A stretch of 64,000 bases of DNA from Daedaleopsis sinensis (GCA_033807695.1 CM066308.1:1674001-1738000); one strand, 5' to 3'. Positions 34,401-45,422 are shown, numbered from the stretch's first letter. The notes: a model not told the origin generated them from the letters alone. Numbers and translations: made by a program.

Positions 34401-35689
34401 ACATCGCGTAACTCACTGTGCGAGTGGTCCGGGGCTTCAGCCTGTGTCCAGTACGGATCTTCCACAGCCTGCGACGCATTGCACCGCAAGTCGGCGTTGG
34501 GGAGTATCATCCGACGGAGGAGTTTCTCGATGGCCTTGGACATCTTCCAGGTGCCAACCCACTTTCCACGCAGTGTGCGCGACCAATACTTCTCGAGGTC
34601 CTCTTTGGTCGAGAACTGTTCGCCCTCGGAGTACTCGAACGGCGTCCTGCCAATGAGGATCTCGAAGAAGGTCACACCGAGAGACCAAACGTCGGACTTG
34701 CGGGTGTCGTGGGGTAGACCGCGTGCGCGTTCGGGGGAGAGGTACTATGAAAGTTGAGTCGCGCATTTAGTAGCCGGAGCGTGGATTAGAACGAGCAGGC
34801 GATACAGCGCGGATACAGTCAGCGGGGAGTACTCTCGAAGAGAACGGAATTGAGGCATACTTCAGGCGTTCCGTAGGACAGATTGCTATGGAAGGCTTCT
34901 GGGGATTGGACGTCATAGCGTTCGGCAAAGCCAAAGTCGACGAGCACAGGGACGTTCTCATTCGAGAGCAGGATGTTTGCGGGCCTGTGATTGTCAGTAG
35001 TGAAGCAATCGGTGATCACCAGCGCAGGATGAGGGACCTACTTGATATCGTTGTGGACAACACCGCGCTTGTGGAGGAACTCGACGCCAGAAAGTAGTGA
35101 GCGGAACCACTCCTTCGCATGGGTCTCTGAGACTTCGACCGTGACGAGGCGGGGATGATATGCCCTACATAAGTCAACGGTGTGAGGGGTAGGTCAAGCG
35201 CGGAAAAGATGATGGGGATAATTACATGGTGATGAGGGCATATGAGGGCGTGATTATGAAGGAGTAGAAGGGGATGATGGAGGGGTGGGGCTCGTGTTTC
35301 AGCGCCCTGACGACCTTCATTTCGTTCCATCTGCAATCTTTGAGGATGAACGCGTGGAATGTGGAGGAGGAGGAGGAGACACGTACAGCGAGCGGACGCG
35401 GGCAGCGGTGGTGGAAGTCTTGGACCGGTGGACGAGCTTGACGGCAATCTTGCTCTCTTGAAGTTGAGAGGATGACGAGTCGGTCTTGGGTCTACATAGC
35501 CAGACACTTCCCCAGTTCCCGAAGCCAATCTACAAGGAGGGGAGGAGGAGAACGCGTTTGAGAGGGAAGTTACGTGAAACATGGAGAGATACGAACTTCT
35601 TCGATGAACTGGAGCCTGTCGGCAAGGACCTGGTCGGAGATGGAGAAGATGTCGGTCGCCTCGGACGGCGGCTGCGGGGGCGGGATCAT
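31489..35689 (-). CDS. Ser/Thr protein kinase with long charged C-terminal region
   Basis: The start is the ATG at 35689 (MIPPPQPPSEATDI). The kinase domain follows directly. It has the glycine loop GFGNWGSVW, the catalytic lysine in IAVKLV, the catalytic loop HNDIKPANILLS, the DFG motif in LVDFGFAERY, and the activation-segment end GTPEYLSPERARG. It ends after about residue 310. The HND motif lacks the usual Arg of HRD. The rest, roughly 850 residues, is disordered. It includes a Lys/Arg/Glu-rich (RERERERLERE) stretch at 33,370-33,620 that may form a single long helix, then Ser/Pro-rich sequence with basic patches. The last exon ends at 31489-31491. Frame continuity across introns supports one gene. 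I cannot assign a named fungal kinase family with confidence. Confidence 0.78.
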
Positions 35690-36887
35690 GGGGGGCGTGC
35701 GGCGAGAATAGTTGTACAGAGAAGAGGAGGGAGAAGAGACAGGAAGTGGAGGGGCTCGGAGGGTCGAGGATGGAGGTCAAGTCGCTCGAAGGCCATCAAA
35801 GGTTCGACGTCGGGTAAAGACCAGAGTCGAACATGGCCGTGAGAGCCATCGTCGCCTATCCTGAGCCCACGCCACAACCGCGTACCGCGACGCGTCGTGT
35901 CCGAGCTCACGACACCGCGTCCGAGCCCTCCTCCCTCTCCCTCTCCTCCTCCCGCTCTGCCCACCATCTTCAAGTCTCTGCGTATGCACCACCAGCTCCC
36001 ATGGCATGGAAGGTGTTCAGAAATCTAGACAGCAGTAGTCACATCCTGTCAATCAGACGCGCCACTAAAGTTTCTCACCTGGTCCCGGGGCTTGCCTCCC
36101 AGCATTCATGCCAAACTGACCATGAGCTCTCGTCTCCATCGCACGCCTTGCCATACACCTTCATACATACTTATGTCTTGGAGTTGAACGTAGTAGTTCG
36201 AGTTGCCACAACGGCTTACTAAGCGGGGAATGCCGAATCCGGAAGCTAAACATAAACATAAGGGTCCGCGGTGCCGTAGGCTGCTTCAGTCCGACTCTTG
36301 ACTCTATACCTCTCTTCAGGCCTCAGGTCTGGAGATTGGGATCCAAAAACTCGCTTGTTCTTTACTTCTGGGACCTCTGAACACCGATACTAGCACCAGG
36401 GAAGCAACGGCGCGTACAACAAAGTATCCAACTAGGCGAGCATCTTCCGAACTACCACTCATGCTAGCATACTCCATCTACTCTTTCACACTCGGCGCCC
36501 ATCCACCAAAGTCATCGCGAGAGCATGTCTTGTGGCGAATCGCAGCCGGTCCTGCTCGTGCCCACGGCATCGCGCATCGGAGCCATCACTACCCCCCACC
36601 GGTCCAAAAAGTCGCAGGTTCGAGCGAAGTCGCCAAGCTTACCGCGTCTCGTGGCGATCTTGAGCGATCCGTCTTCGTTGGGAAGTGCACTGGGATGTCG
36701 AGACAAGCTAGCGCGAAAGGGGGATGGAGAGCCTGGGCTCAGGCGCACGGAAGTGCGACCGGCGATCCGCAAACCGACGCGCAGGAATCCGACTATCGGG
36801 ACGCCTTCAGGACACGGCGTGGTTGTGCGAGGGAGGGGGGCGCGCGTACTGGAATAAATAGAGGGGGTCGTGCGGGTGACTATGGTG
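35690..36887. other. Intergenic, kinase upstream region
   Basis: This lies between the kinase start and the 3' end of SEC6. The kinase promoter should lie just above 35,690. Frames at 36,461-36,928 on both strands are antisense to one another and have no family features. No repeats or RNA genes were seen. Confidence 0.5.
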
Positions 36888-39556
36888 TTATGTGCGCACG
36901 AGGAACCGGGACAACGCCCCATGAATGACGATCTTCTTCATGATCGTTGGTTCTGGGGCTACAGGATCAAAAGAGAGATGGTCAGCAATCCCAGCAACCA
37001 CAGACAGAGATAGAGAGCGAATCAACTCACGATCTGTGAGACCCTCGTCTTTCACTTTCCGCTTGATGCTGTCCATGACCTCGCTGACCGCCGAGCGGTC
37101 CAGGTCGCTCCGCGTCTTCATCAGAGCCTCTACGAACTGGATGCACGGCCCGTGCACCTTCGCGAACGCCCAGTACGACAGGAACACAAGACCCTTCGAC
37201 GCCTCGAGCATGGAGAGCACCTGGTCGAGGACCTCCATCTGCGGCTCGAGCTCCTTCATCTTCTTGTACGTCCCAAAGAACTGGTACGCGTCGTTGATGT
37301 CCTGGCGGATGCGCTCCGTCGCCGCGGGCATGTTCAGCTTCGGCCCATTCACGAGCGCGGTGATGTACACGACGAGGTAGGCGTCGAGCAGGTCCTCGAC
37401 GAGCACCTCGAACAGCGACTCGTTCAGGTACGCCTGGTAGTCGGACATGTAATCCCGCATCGTCTCGACGATCTGCGAGTGCGTGCCCTCGTACCACGTC
37501 GGCCCGAAGAGCTGCTTCGTCGCGGGCTTGAGGTCGTGGAAGATGATGCTTATCAGTGTCTGCGTGCACTTCTTCGCGACGTCTAAGTACCCATCGAGTG
37601 CGTCGTTCAGCCGGTCGTGGATCGTCGCCTGGTACTTGTCCGACACGAGCGGCTCGATCCGTGCGGAGAGCGCCTCCGTGAAGTCGGCCGACTTGATCTG
37701 ATCGTTCGCGAGCGCGATGCAGTACTCGACAAGCCCGCCGGGAACCTCGTCCGGCTTGTCGGAGTACTTCTTGAATTCGGTGTCGATGAGCTTTACCCAC
37801 CGGTCCTGGATCGAGCGCATCACGCGGTTGACCTCCTCGACGGCGCGTGAGAGGACGAGACCCTGATTGGAGTCGAGCGCGAGGTCGACCTGCTGGTTGA
37901 CCATGTCGAGGAAGATGATCGTACCCGGGTTGGTGTACAGGTTGTCTGCGGTGAGCTCGGGTGGCTCCTCTCGTGCGGTGAACGCGGCGACCTCCGTGCG
38001 CATCAGATTCTCGGACCATTCGTCGAGCTTCTTGATGATGAGCTGGAGATAGTCTTCGATCAGGCTCTGCTCCTTGCCCTCGAGCAGTGGCGGCTCGAGG
38101 AGCTCAGGTGGGATATTCAGCTCGCGCATGCTCTTCTTGTATTCTTTGATCCACGCATGCAACGTCAGGAGGACGCTAGCTTCCGGCTCGGAATTGACGA
38201 GCCGCGTGAGTGTGTTGTTGAGCGCCTTGTGGTATTCGCGCACGAAGGTTGACCATATCTCGTATGATGGTGGAAAGCAGGGAACAACGTCGCTCTCGAT
38301 GCGAATAAGGTCCTTGTAGATGAATACGAGGTCGTCAAGGAAGCCGGCAGGGTTGTTCTCGTTCGCGGTGTAGACCTCGTCGAATTTGGCTTGGATGGAG
38401 TCTGTGATGCACTTGATGACTTTGGACCGGTAGTGTTTGATAACGTGAGCATTTGCTTGCATCGACCGGAACTTAGAGGCAGCGTCCATCTTCCCAGCTT
38501 TCTTAACGAGCTTAATAGCTATGGCCTACAGACGAAGGCGGCATCAGTATTTCGATCGCGTGCACTATCACCGAGGGCAGTAACTACGGCATCACGTGCG
38601 GGCGGCGGGGACACGGTTGGCAAGGGCAGAACGGCGCAGATCGAGAAGACTGGCGTGAAGGTCGACGGCGCCGTGACTTAGCCCCATGGCCTCATCCACG
38701 TACCGACGTGTGACTGCGTGTCGCCAGTGGCGCATGAATGACCACAGCATATATACCGGGATGCACATAGTGCTCTGGATAGATGCGCGCAGAACTCACC
38801 TTCTCGTCCTCACGGGCCTCCATTTCGACGACTTTCATTAGACGTACGATAACGTCCGGATTGCCTGACCGTACGATAGGAAGGATGTTTCTCGCCAGGT
38901 CGAGAATGTACTCGTCGAATGCCTCCAGGAGACGGTTCAAACGTTCGAAATATCGAGTGAGGGTATTCCGGGTATTTGCTGAGGACTTCTTCGCCTGGTG
39001 CATGGTCTGGTTTCGAAAAGCCTCGAGACGGTTGAGAGCAAGGTGTATGCGGAGGAAGTTGAAGGCGGGTCCGAGGATATCGTTGCTGTCTTCGAGGAGC
39101 ATTTGCTCGATCATCTCGAGCTTGGAGTTCATCTCGAGGAGATTGTTCACCATCTCTTCTGTCTGCTCAAAGTTCCGGTGGACCATGGAGACCTGTTATG
39201 CCCAGTAGAGACGTTCAAGGGACGCTCGACATTTCCGTTCGAGACCGAAGGAGACCGATACGCACTCTGCTGATTTGGTCAAAGGTGGAGACGACGTGGG
39301 CGGGGTCGTTGCACATCCTGTCCACGGTCTCCATCTCGTCCTTGATCGTCTGCACATTGTTCCTCGTCCCAAACAGCTTCCTCAGACCGTCTCTTGTTGC
39401 GTCGAGCTGCTCCTTGACGCCGCCTCGCAGTCGCGCGTCGATAGAGGCCTTCTCCTTCTCGAGTTTCTTGCGGAATGCAGCAACTTTCGCAAGGTCATCT
39501 GGCGACTGGAGATATTCGCCCACAGCCTGGGCAGCGGAGATGGTGGGTGCGGACAT
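36888..39556 (-). CDS. SEC6: Exocyst complex subunit Sec6 (EXOC3)
   Basis: Sec6 is a subunit of the exocyst, which tethers secretory vesicles at the plasma membrane of growing tips and septa. The start is the ATG at 39556 (MSAPTISAAQAVGEYL), and the stop is at 36888-36890. The N-terminal coiled coil includes LRKLFGTRNNVQTIKDEME and NFEQTEEMVNNLLEMNSK. The rest is the helical Sec6 domain, with NPDVIVRLMKVVEMEAREDEK, IYKDLIRIESDVVPCFPP and GPTWYEGTHSQIVETMRDY. The long exon 36888-38489 is preceded by three introns upstream. A last intron (36959-37030, 72 bases) is in frame without a stop. Spliced length is about 750 residues, normal for fungal Sec6. A divergent promoter is shared with the mitochondrial-type gene. 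Confidence 0.93.
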
Positions 39557-39736
39557 GGTGGTGGGCGTCACAATCAATAGCGCGACAATAGCACTTGAGG
39601 CTGAGCGCTGAACGGTTGCCGACGGCCCGACGCCGACGTCATCGAGGTAGCGCTGAAGATGAAGAGTGTCTCCCACCGGCCCCCTCGTCTGCTCTCCCGC
39701 TAACACCGCACCCACCGTCTCCTTCACTGTCTGACG
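39557..39736. promoter_or_regulatory. Divergent promoter, SEC6 / mitochondrial-type protein
   Basis: Only 180 bases separate the two start codons. A palindrome-like GACGTC lies near 39,639, and the 3' part before 39,737 is pyrimidine-rich. No TATA box is evident. Confidence 0.5.
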
Positions 39737-40865
39737 ATGATCTCCTCTCGCCTTGCTCGCCACGTCCTCGCTCGTTCCACCGTGCGCCCCGTCGCACGCG
39801 CCTCCGCCTCATCTGGTCGCAGGTTTGCCAGCACCGGCGCGGGCCATGCCACGAAGCAGAGCAGCGACATGCCCTGGATGGTGCGTCCTGCTTGTAAGAC
39901 TGCTCATTGTGGGCCGACTGAAGTGTGCATGCGGATGTATCTGTGCAGATCGGCTCTGCGGTCGTCTTCGGTCCCGTGGTGCGTGTTTCTTCCTTTACAC
40001 TAGACCTGGATGCATGCCACGTACGAGCTGACATGGACGAACAACCCAGATTGCGTACATTCTCTCTTCTCCTGCCAAAGGAAAGGAGAAGCACGCCGCT
40101 GAGCACCATCAGGCAAAACCTGGTATCAGCACTTCATCCGACTCCTCGTCCGCACCCAAGGAGGAAGACTCAGCTCCTTCCTCTTCCGAAGTCGAGAACT
40201 CTGCCACCCAAGCTGTAGTACGTGATATCTCGCACCTCTCGCACTGTATGTAGTCGTACGCATGACTAATATACTAATGCAGGCGTCCGACTCGCCTAAA
40301 GACGCACAAAACGCCGAAGAGGCCGTGAGTGCAACTCTCAGATTTTCTCTGCCCTGTGGTCTCACTCGTACACTGCAGGATAGCTCCCCTGCCTCAGATG
40401 GTGACAAAGTCGACGGCGCCCCCGCACTCACCGATTCAGATGGCACGACCGCGTCTGCTGAAGAGATCAACGCATCCGCGAAGCAAGCCTCCGTGCGTAC
40501 CGTCCCATTTCCCATACTGACGAGCTCTAACACACTTCTCTCTCTGCATGCACGCGCTGAGCAGAAGTCGGACGCTCCGAAGGAGGCCCAGCGCGAAGAG
40601 GCCCACGACGCGACCTACGCCAGCGGTGCCCCGGGCCAGACCGAGGAGGCCGAGAGCAAGCCCGACCAAAAAGAAAAGCCTGGCCGCTCCCACCAGGGTA
40701 CCTTCCAAGAGGAGGGTGACAATGGCCCTACCGACCTCGGTAATGCTCGTGAAGGTGCCAAGGTATGTACTTGACGATCACCGATCACGCAAGCTCGCGT
40801 CATTGACACCATGGTGGTGCCACCTGCAGTCCCAGCAAGCCCCTAAGCAGGCCTCTCAAAACTAA
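39737..40865 (+). CDS. Small single-span mitochondrial-type protein, unknown function
   Basis: The N-terminus (MISSRLARHVLARSTVRPVA, continuing to RRFAST) is basic, Ser/Arg-rich and lacks acids, a good mitochondrial presequence. A short hydrophobic segment follows, built by joining exon 39949-39978 (IGSAVVFGPV) to IAYILS in the next exon. It probably spans the inner membrane. The remainder is hydrophilic, rich in Ser, Glu, Lys, Asp and Pro, and appears disordered, ending KQASQN at the TAA at 40863-40865. Several introns split it into small exons, one only 30 bases long. Total length is about 220-250 residues. I do not know its function. The architecture resembles poorly characterised fungal mitochondrial membrane proteins. 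Confidence 0.7.
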
Positions 40866-41061
40866 TTTTATTCATGCACGGACGCTGCACGGACTTACCT
40901 GCATGTATCTGCATGTATCTAACTATTTGTTGAAGCAGACTTAGAGTAATGCTTCGCGCACAGTCATATCTGTGTCTCGCACGCCGTCCAAGTTGTGGGC
41001 AGGGGTATCCAAAGACTCTGGCAGTACATGGGAGTGGGCACACAGAACGCGACACCGCGAC

Positions 41062-41934
41062 TTAGCTCAGGTACTTGTCGAACCAGTTCACGACCTGTAT
41101 CACCGCCTCGTCCCGCTTCTTCTTCTGCTCCTCGATCGCCTTGTTCACGCGCACCGTCCATCCGTGATTCACCCCAACATACACCTTCACCTCCACATCC
41201 TGCAGCCCCTTCTCCTTCAAGATCCTCTCCGTCTCCTCCGCGCGCGCGCGGTCGAACATCGGGTCCGTCTCCGCGACCGCCAGGCTGAACGGGCTCTTGA
41301 TCCCCTCGAGCTCCGCGGGGAACTTGACCAGCGACGGGTGGCACGCGACCGTCGCGTCGAACAGGTGGTTCTGCGAGATCGCGAAGCGCCCGCCCCAGCA
41401 GAACCCGACGAACCCGATCTTCGCGGCCGGGTGCGCCGCGCGCAGGCCCGCCGCGACGGCGGTGACGGTCGACACCTGGCGCGGCAGGTTGCGGAGGACG
41501 AAAGGGACGAGGACGATGTACGAGAAGGGCCGCGCGACGTAGCGCTGGAAGAAGGACAGCTCGAGGTTGGAGTCGTGCGGCATGAGTGACCAGAGCGGGA
41601 GCTGCCAGCCTGCATGGAGATTATTCAGTGAGCATCGTATTGCACGGGCCCTTCCCTTGACAAGGGCCCAGGAGCGGGCGCGGGGGCGCGGGGGACATGC
41701 GAACTCACCCGCGAACAAGTCGGGCACATACACCCTGAAGCCCTGCGCGGCGTATTCGTCCGCGAGCAGCCGCGTGTTCACGAACCGCCAGCCAAAGATG
41801 TCCGCGCCGATGACGATGATGCGCTTCGAGTCTTCGTCCCCGGTCACGTACGCAGGAACGTCTCCAATTTTGGTCTCGGAGCCCTTGGGCGTGCCATCGT
41901 GCACGGAGCCGGAGACGCAGTCGGGGCAGGACAT
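41062..41934 (-). CDS. Dienelactone hydrolase family alpha/beta hydrolase
   Basis: This family contains carboxymethylenebutenolidase-like esterases, cytosolic in fungi. The start is the ATG at 41934 (MSCPDCVSGSVHDGTPKG), a typical fungal DLH N-terminus with a CxxC pair. The nucleophile Cys is in GFCWGG, the acid in AETDPMFD and the His in NHGW, so the Cys-Asp-His triad is complete. Other family marks are IVIGADIFGWR and YVPDLFAG. One intron (41610-41708, 99 bases, GTGAGT to GCAG) joins FAG to WQLP. It is in frame and free of stops. Spliced length is 257 residues, normal. Substrate is unknown. A MITE begins 154 bases upstream of the start codon. Confidence 0.9.
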   Translation of the reverse strand: MSCPDCVSGSVHDGTPKGSETKIGDVPAYVTGDEDSKRIIVIGADIFGWRFVNTRLLADEYAAQGFRVYVPDLFAGEFACPPRPRARSWALVKGRARAIRCSLNNLHAGWQLPLWSLMPHDSNLELSFFQRYVARPFSYIVLVPFVLRNLPRQVSTVTAVAAGLRAAHPAAKIGFVGFCWGGRFAISQNHLFDATVACHPSLVKFPAELEGIKSPFSLAVAETDPMFDRARAEETERILKEKGLQDVEVKVYVGVNHGWTVRVNKAIEEQKKKRDEAVIQVVNWFDKYLS

Positions 41935-42087
41935 CGTGCCGTGCTGCGCCCAGAGAGCTCGCGAATGTCTGGGAGGTGGAGGTTGGTGTAGCTGGGAGAT
42001 CGCGTGCAGCGGGGGGGAATTTATGTACGAGCTTGAGTCTGTCCTTTATCAGAGACCGGCGCGCGCCCACGTGTGGCGCGTGCCAAT

Positions 42088-42371
42088 AGGGGTGCTCAAT
42101 TTTGTTCGTTCGCTGCTGTTCGTTCGGAGGTGTTCGTCGGCAACAAGCTGATGGATGATGCGCTCGGCGCCTCTCTGCCGATGTCAAGCCATTTCTCGCC
42201 CCTGCCCATATGCCTCAACGAAGGGATATCCAGGAGTGGTAGGGTTTAGCTAGGGTTAGGTCCCGGAATACCTTCTCGGCTCGCACACCTCCTCGCATCA
42301 AAGCGCCACTCCACGTAGCCGACGAACACCTCCGAACGAACAGCAGCGAACGAACAAAATTGAGCACCCCT
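42088..42371. mobile_element. MITE with perfect 54-bp terminal inverted repeats
   Basis: The arms 42088-42141 and 42318-42371 are exact reverse complements over all 54 bases, starting AGGGGTGCTCAATTTTG. Total length is 284 bases, with no coding capacity. The flanks can be read as the three-base duplication AAT (42085-42087 and 42372-42374), or as TA if the repeats begin at GGGG. The arms contain repeated GTTCG units. The core includes GGGTTTAGCTAGGGTTAGG at about 42242-42260. The perfect arms imply recent activity or conversion. The transposase family cannot be named from this copy. Confidence 0.85.
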
Positions 42372-42915
42372 AATACATTCTCTTCGTGCGATCCGTGAGT
42401 AAACCGTGGGCCGGCAGCGTGGCTGGGAAGTGCTTTTCGGTGAACTCATCGCATGCTAAGCCCAAGTCGACGTCTGCTGTCGTCTTCATACCGTTCGGAC
42501 CGGCGGGCGCGTCGCATTCACGGATGCCCCAGGGAAAGGTTAGCAAGCTGCTATGACTAGTGACAACCCCGATTGCGCCGACATGCTTAGGAGCAAATGC
42601 AGGGATACCAGGAATCAACCGACAACAGAACTTATTGGATGAGCGGATCGCAAACTGCCTCTAGTGGCTACCAATCAGGAGCGGACGGCATAGCAATTCA
42701 AAATGCGTCGGATTGCGGGTGGGTCCCCGCTCAATTCCATCGGCCGACTGGACCTGCTTGTGGGGCTCGCAAGTACAGAATAACGTACACAGTGACACCG
42801 TGCTGGCATGAACATGTCGCGATGAAATTGGACATGAAATGAACGTCCTACGCATACCGACTGAGCCCGTACATACCTCCAAAATATGATACAAACGCCT
42901 CCGACATATGCGTGC
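42372..42915. other. Intergenic, no gene seen
   Basis: Between the MITE and the 3' end of the EI24-like gene, frames are short and overlap in opposite strands. No repeat or RNA gene was recognised. Confidence 0.5.
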
Positions 42916-44291
42916 TTACTCTCCTTTGAGCTTAAGCACTGAACCAGGAGGACTGGGAGCAATAAGACCGGCTTGGACAGCCGCCACGTAGTGTTGACGT
43001 TTCTCAAGGTCTGCAATACATAAAAGGACGTATCAGAACAAGGCCCATCTCAGTGTTGGGCCAGGACTAACCATGTGCCCACATCGCTGCCCCGATGCGG
43101 TTTGAGATGGAGAATACGAGCCCCACGATGGGGAGGCGTTCGACAAGAGCAGCGGCAAACCCAAAAGCTACGAAGAGGGAGTAAGAGGAGATGCGAGACT
43201 TAGGCGAGAGGTGCACATACATCGATATTCCCACTTTCGTTCCTCGATGAAGGTAGCGATCTGGTCCGGGGTCATGCCCTTGACCTTGTAGTACTGGGAC
43301 AGGAAACGACAATGAGTATATGCGACGAACGATAATGTACAATGTCGCAATAATACCTACCGGCTCATGCAGATACCGTGCCGTGCCCAACGCCCTGATC
43401 CACGCCGCGATGAACATCCCCGCCAGCGGCACAAAGCTCAGAGGAAGAGAAATCACTTCAAAAGTGATGTCAACCCATGCATCCCGTGCGTAGAGCACTG
43501 CACAACTCACACTTGGCCACAATCCTGCCCGCAGGCCCGCTCATGAACACGCCCCAGCCCCACCTGACGGGCTTGACGCGCGGCGGGTGCTCCCACTCCT
43601 CGACGTACGGCTGCCACCAGCCCGACCCCTTCCCGCGGGACTGGATGGTCTGGTTGTAGGCGCGCTCGCGGGCGACGCGGATATTGCGCGAGAGGAAGTA
43701 GTAGATGATCGCCGAGACCTGACTTGACAGAAAGAACAGCGTCGCGTCTGTGCGGCATTCTTCAGCATGCACGAGAACGGGGTCGGGGAGCAGTATGAGA
43801 GTACACACAGGTAGGGAGGTCGAACGGCATCCGGATGCCGAAGAGGCCGTCTCGGGAGAGGCCCGTTACACGGGGGGACCTGCCGCATCCCCACCGTCTG
43901 AGCCATGGAGAACCACGACGACAGGAAACGTGCGAGCTTACTTGATCAGAAAGTACTCAACAAACGTCTTCTGGATCTTGTACGTTCCCGCTACCTTTGC
44001 CCAATGAGCAACTAGGACGCGGACAAAGGTCGTTGTAGTCTGCGCACTCACCCAGATGATGCCGACGGAGGCACCGCGCAAGGAACCGTGCTTACACTTG
44101 TCCCATGCTGGCACCCGCAGAGTACGATCGGTCAACAGCCTGTAGAAGCCGACGACGACATAGGACGGGGGGAATTGCAGTCTGGATGTCGCGCGCCGCA
44201 GGTTCTCGGGCACGTCTTCGTCGTACGGCGAGGAAAGATCTATTGCTCCAGGAACGAGTGGTTCATCTTCCACGAAATCCTGGACAGACAT
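42916..44291 (-). CDS. Multi-pass membrane protein, EI24-like
   Basis: The start is the ATG at 44291 (MSVQDFVEDEPLVPGA). Exons then read through a hydrophobic segment near GASVGIIW, a conserved patch GLFGIRMPFDLPT, then SAIIYYFLSR and a Trp/Arg-rich loop with GWWQPYVEEWEHPPRVKP. Further membrane segments follow (ISLPLSFVPLAGMFIAAWIR; FGFAAALVERLPIVGLVF), then SNRIGAAMWAHDLEK and a short tail to the stop at 42916-42918. This pattern, with an IPIVG-like helix and AxWAxDLEK, recalls fungal proteins related to EI24 and to yeast Rrt8/Lds, which are endomembrane or lipid-droplet associated. About eight short introns are present and the protein is roughly 320 residues. The family call is tentative. 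Confidence 0.65.
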
Positions 44292-44656
44292 GGTGCAGTC
44301 GGAAGAAAGGAGAGCAACGGGAGTTGAGGGCAACGAGTACGGGGTGGCGGCCCTCGGCAAGCACACACTGGCGTCATACCCTCTCGCGGAGCGCCCACTG
44401 CGGTGGATGCCGGAGGTCTGGAGGCTAATCGAGCAGGTCCAGGGCGGGCTCGGGGACTGCTGGGACTGCTGCAGGACATGGTACGGATTTATACACTTCT
44501 ACGACACTTCTGCAGCTCTGGGACGAGTGTTTGGGTGCTACATAACGAAAGCCACCACCACCGGCATGGATCATCGGATACTTCTCGTGAATAGAACAAA
44601 TCGTGTGCGCAAATCGTAGGAGGGGCAGCCGGGCGGCGGCGTGTGGGTCGGGATAC
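44292..44656. other. Upstream of the EI24-like gene, downstream of cofilin
   Basis: This gap between two minus-strand genes holds the 3' UTR of cofilin and the promoter of the EI24-like gene. No gene or repeat was seen. Confidence 0.5.
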
Positions 44657-45422
44657 TCAGTGGCCGCGCGAGACCTTGTCGAGGACTGCAAAAGGCCAGC
44701 GGAGTGGGAGGAAGGAGGGGGGCAAACACCGATCAGCGTGGACATCGCGACCCAAGGACTGTGGCGGGACGTACCGCTCTCGTGCGCAACCTCGCTGAAG
44801 TCCGTCCCCTGGATCTCGGCGGCAATGCCGACGAGCGAGCGCCGCAGCGCGTCCTTGGACGACGCGAACAGCATCTTCTGCTTCACCTTCGAGTCGTCGG
44901 GCGACCTGATCGGCGCGATCGCATCCAGCGGCGGCGCGCGCGTCGCGTAGATAACGCATCCAGCCGTCAGCCATCGTCTCTCACCCGGGGCGATCCCCGC
45001 CGTCCCGGCCGCGCACGCGTGCGCGAGCGACACGCGCATGCAGTGCAGGAGACGGGCTGGGTACGGGGGGATCGTGTGGACACAGCGGGGAGACTCACCA
45101 GGAGAAGAAAGTGATCTTGCTCCGCTTCCCGCCGTCCTCCTTCTCAAAGTCAAAGTCGTATACCGCCCATCGGCAGTCCGCCTCTGGAAGGTCGGCGAGG
45201 AAATCGTCGTACGTAGCGCTCAGCGAGCCCGTCTTCTCGACGACGATCTCTGTGACGTCCTTCGAGACCGTGAAGACGATGTACTTGCTCTTCTTCCCAA
45301 GCTTCAACTCCTGGTACGCTTCGAGACACTGAGGGTTCACGCCGAGGCCGGAGGACTACGCAATGAATGATAGTCCGTATGTCAGCACTCGCTGTGAGGT
45401 CCTTGAACGAATGACATACCAT
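44657..45422 (-). CDS. COF1: Cofilin (ADF/cofilin actin-severing protein)
   Basis: Cofilin severs and depolymerises actin filaments in the cytoplasm. The first exon is only the ATG at 45420-45422. The GTATGT donor follows at once, and the next exon begins [15 protein letters not shown]. The ADF-H domain fills the protein. It includes [29 protein letters not shown] and the actin-binding helix [20 protein letters not shown]. Introns after the ATG, within the Trp codon of FFSW, and before the last exon are clear. The final exon reads LDKVSRGH to the TGA at 44657-44659. Spliced length is 139 residues, normal. The N-terminal Ser residues correspond to the regulatory phosphosite region. It lies in tandem with alpha-actinin, another actin-binding gene. 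Confidence 0.96.

Noticed and set aside
37027..38019. A 330-codon second frame in the SEC6 exon
   Set aside because: It is an Arg/Ala/Gly-rich out-of-frame shadow of the Sec6 coding sequence, caused by high GC at third positions.
42240..42260. Interstitial telomere or chromosome-end signal
   Set aside because: Only two imperfect TTAGGG-like units are present and they lie inside a MITE far from any array. Noted as a MITE feature only.
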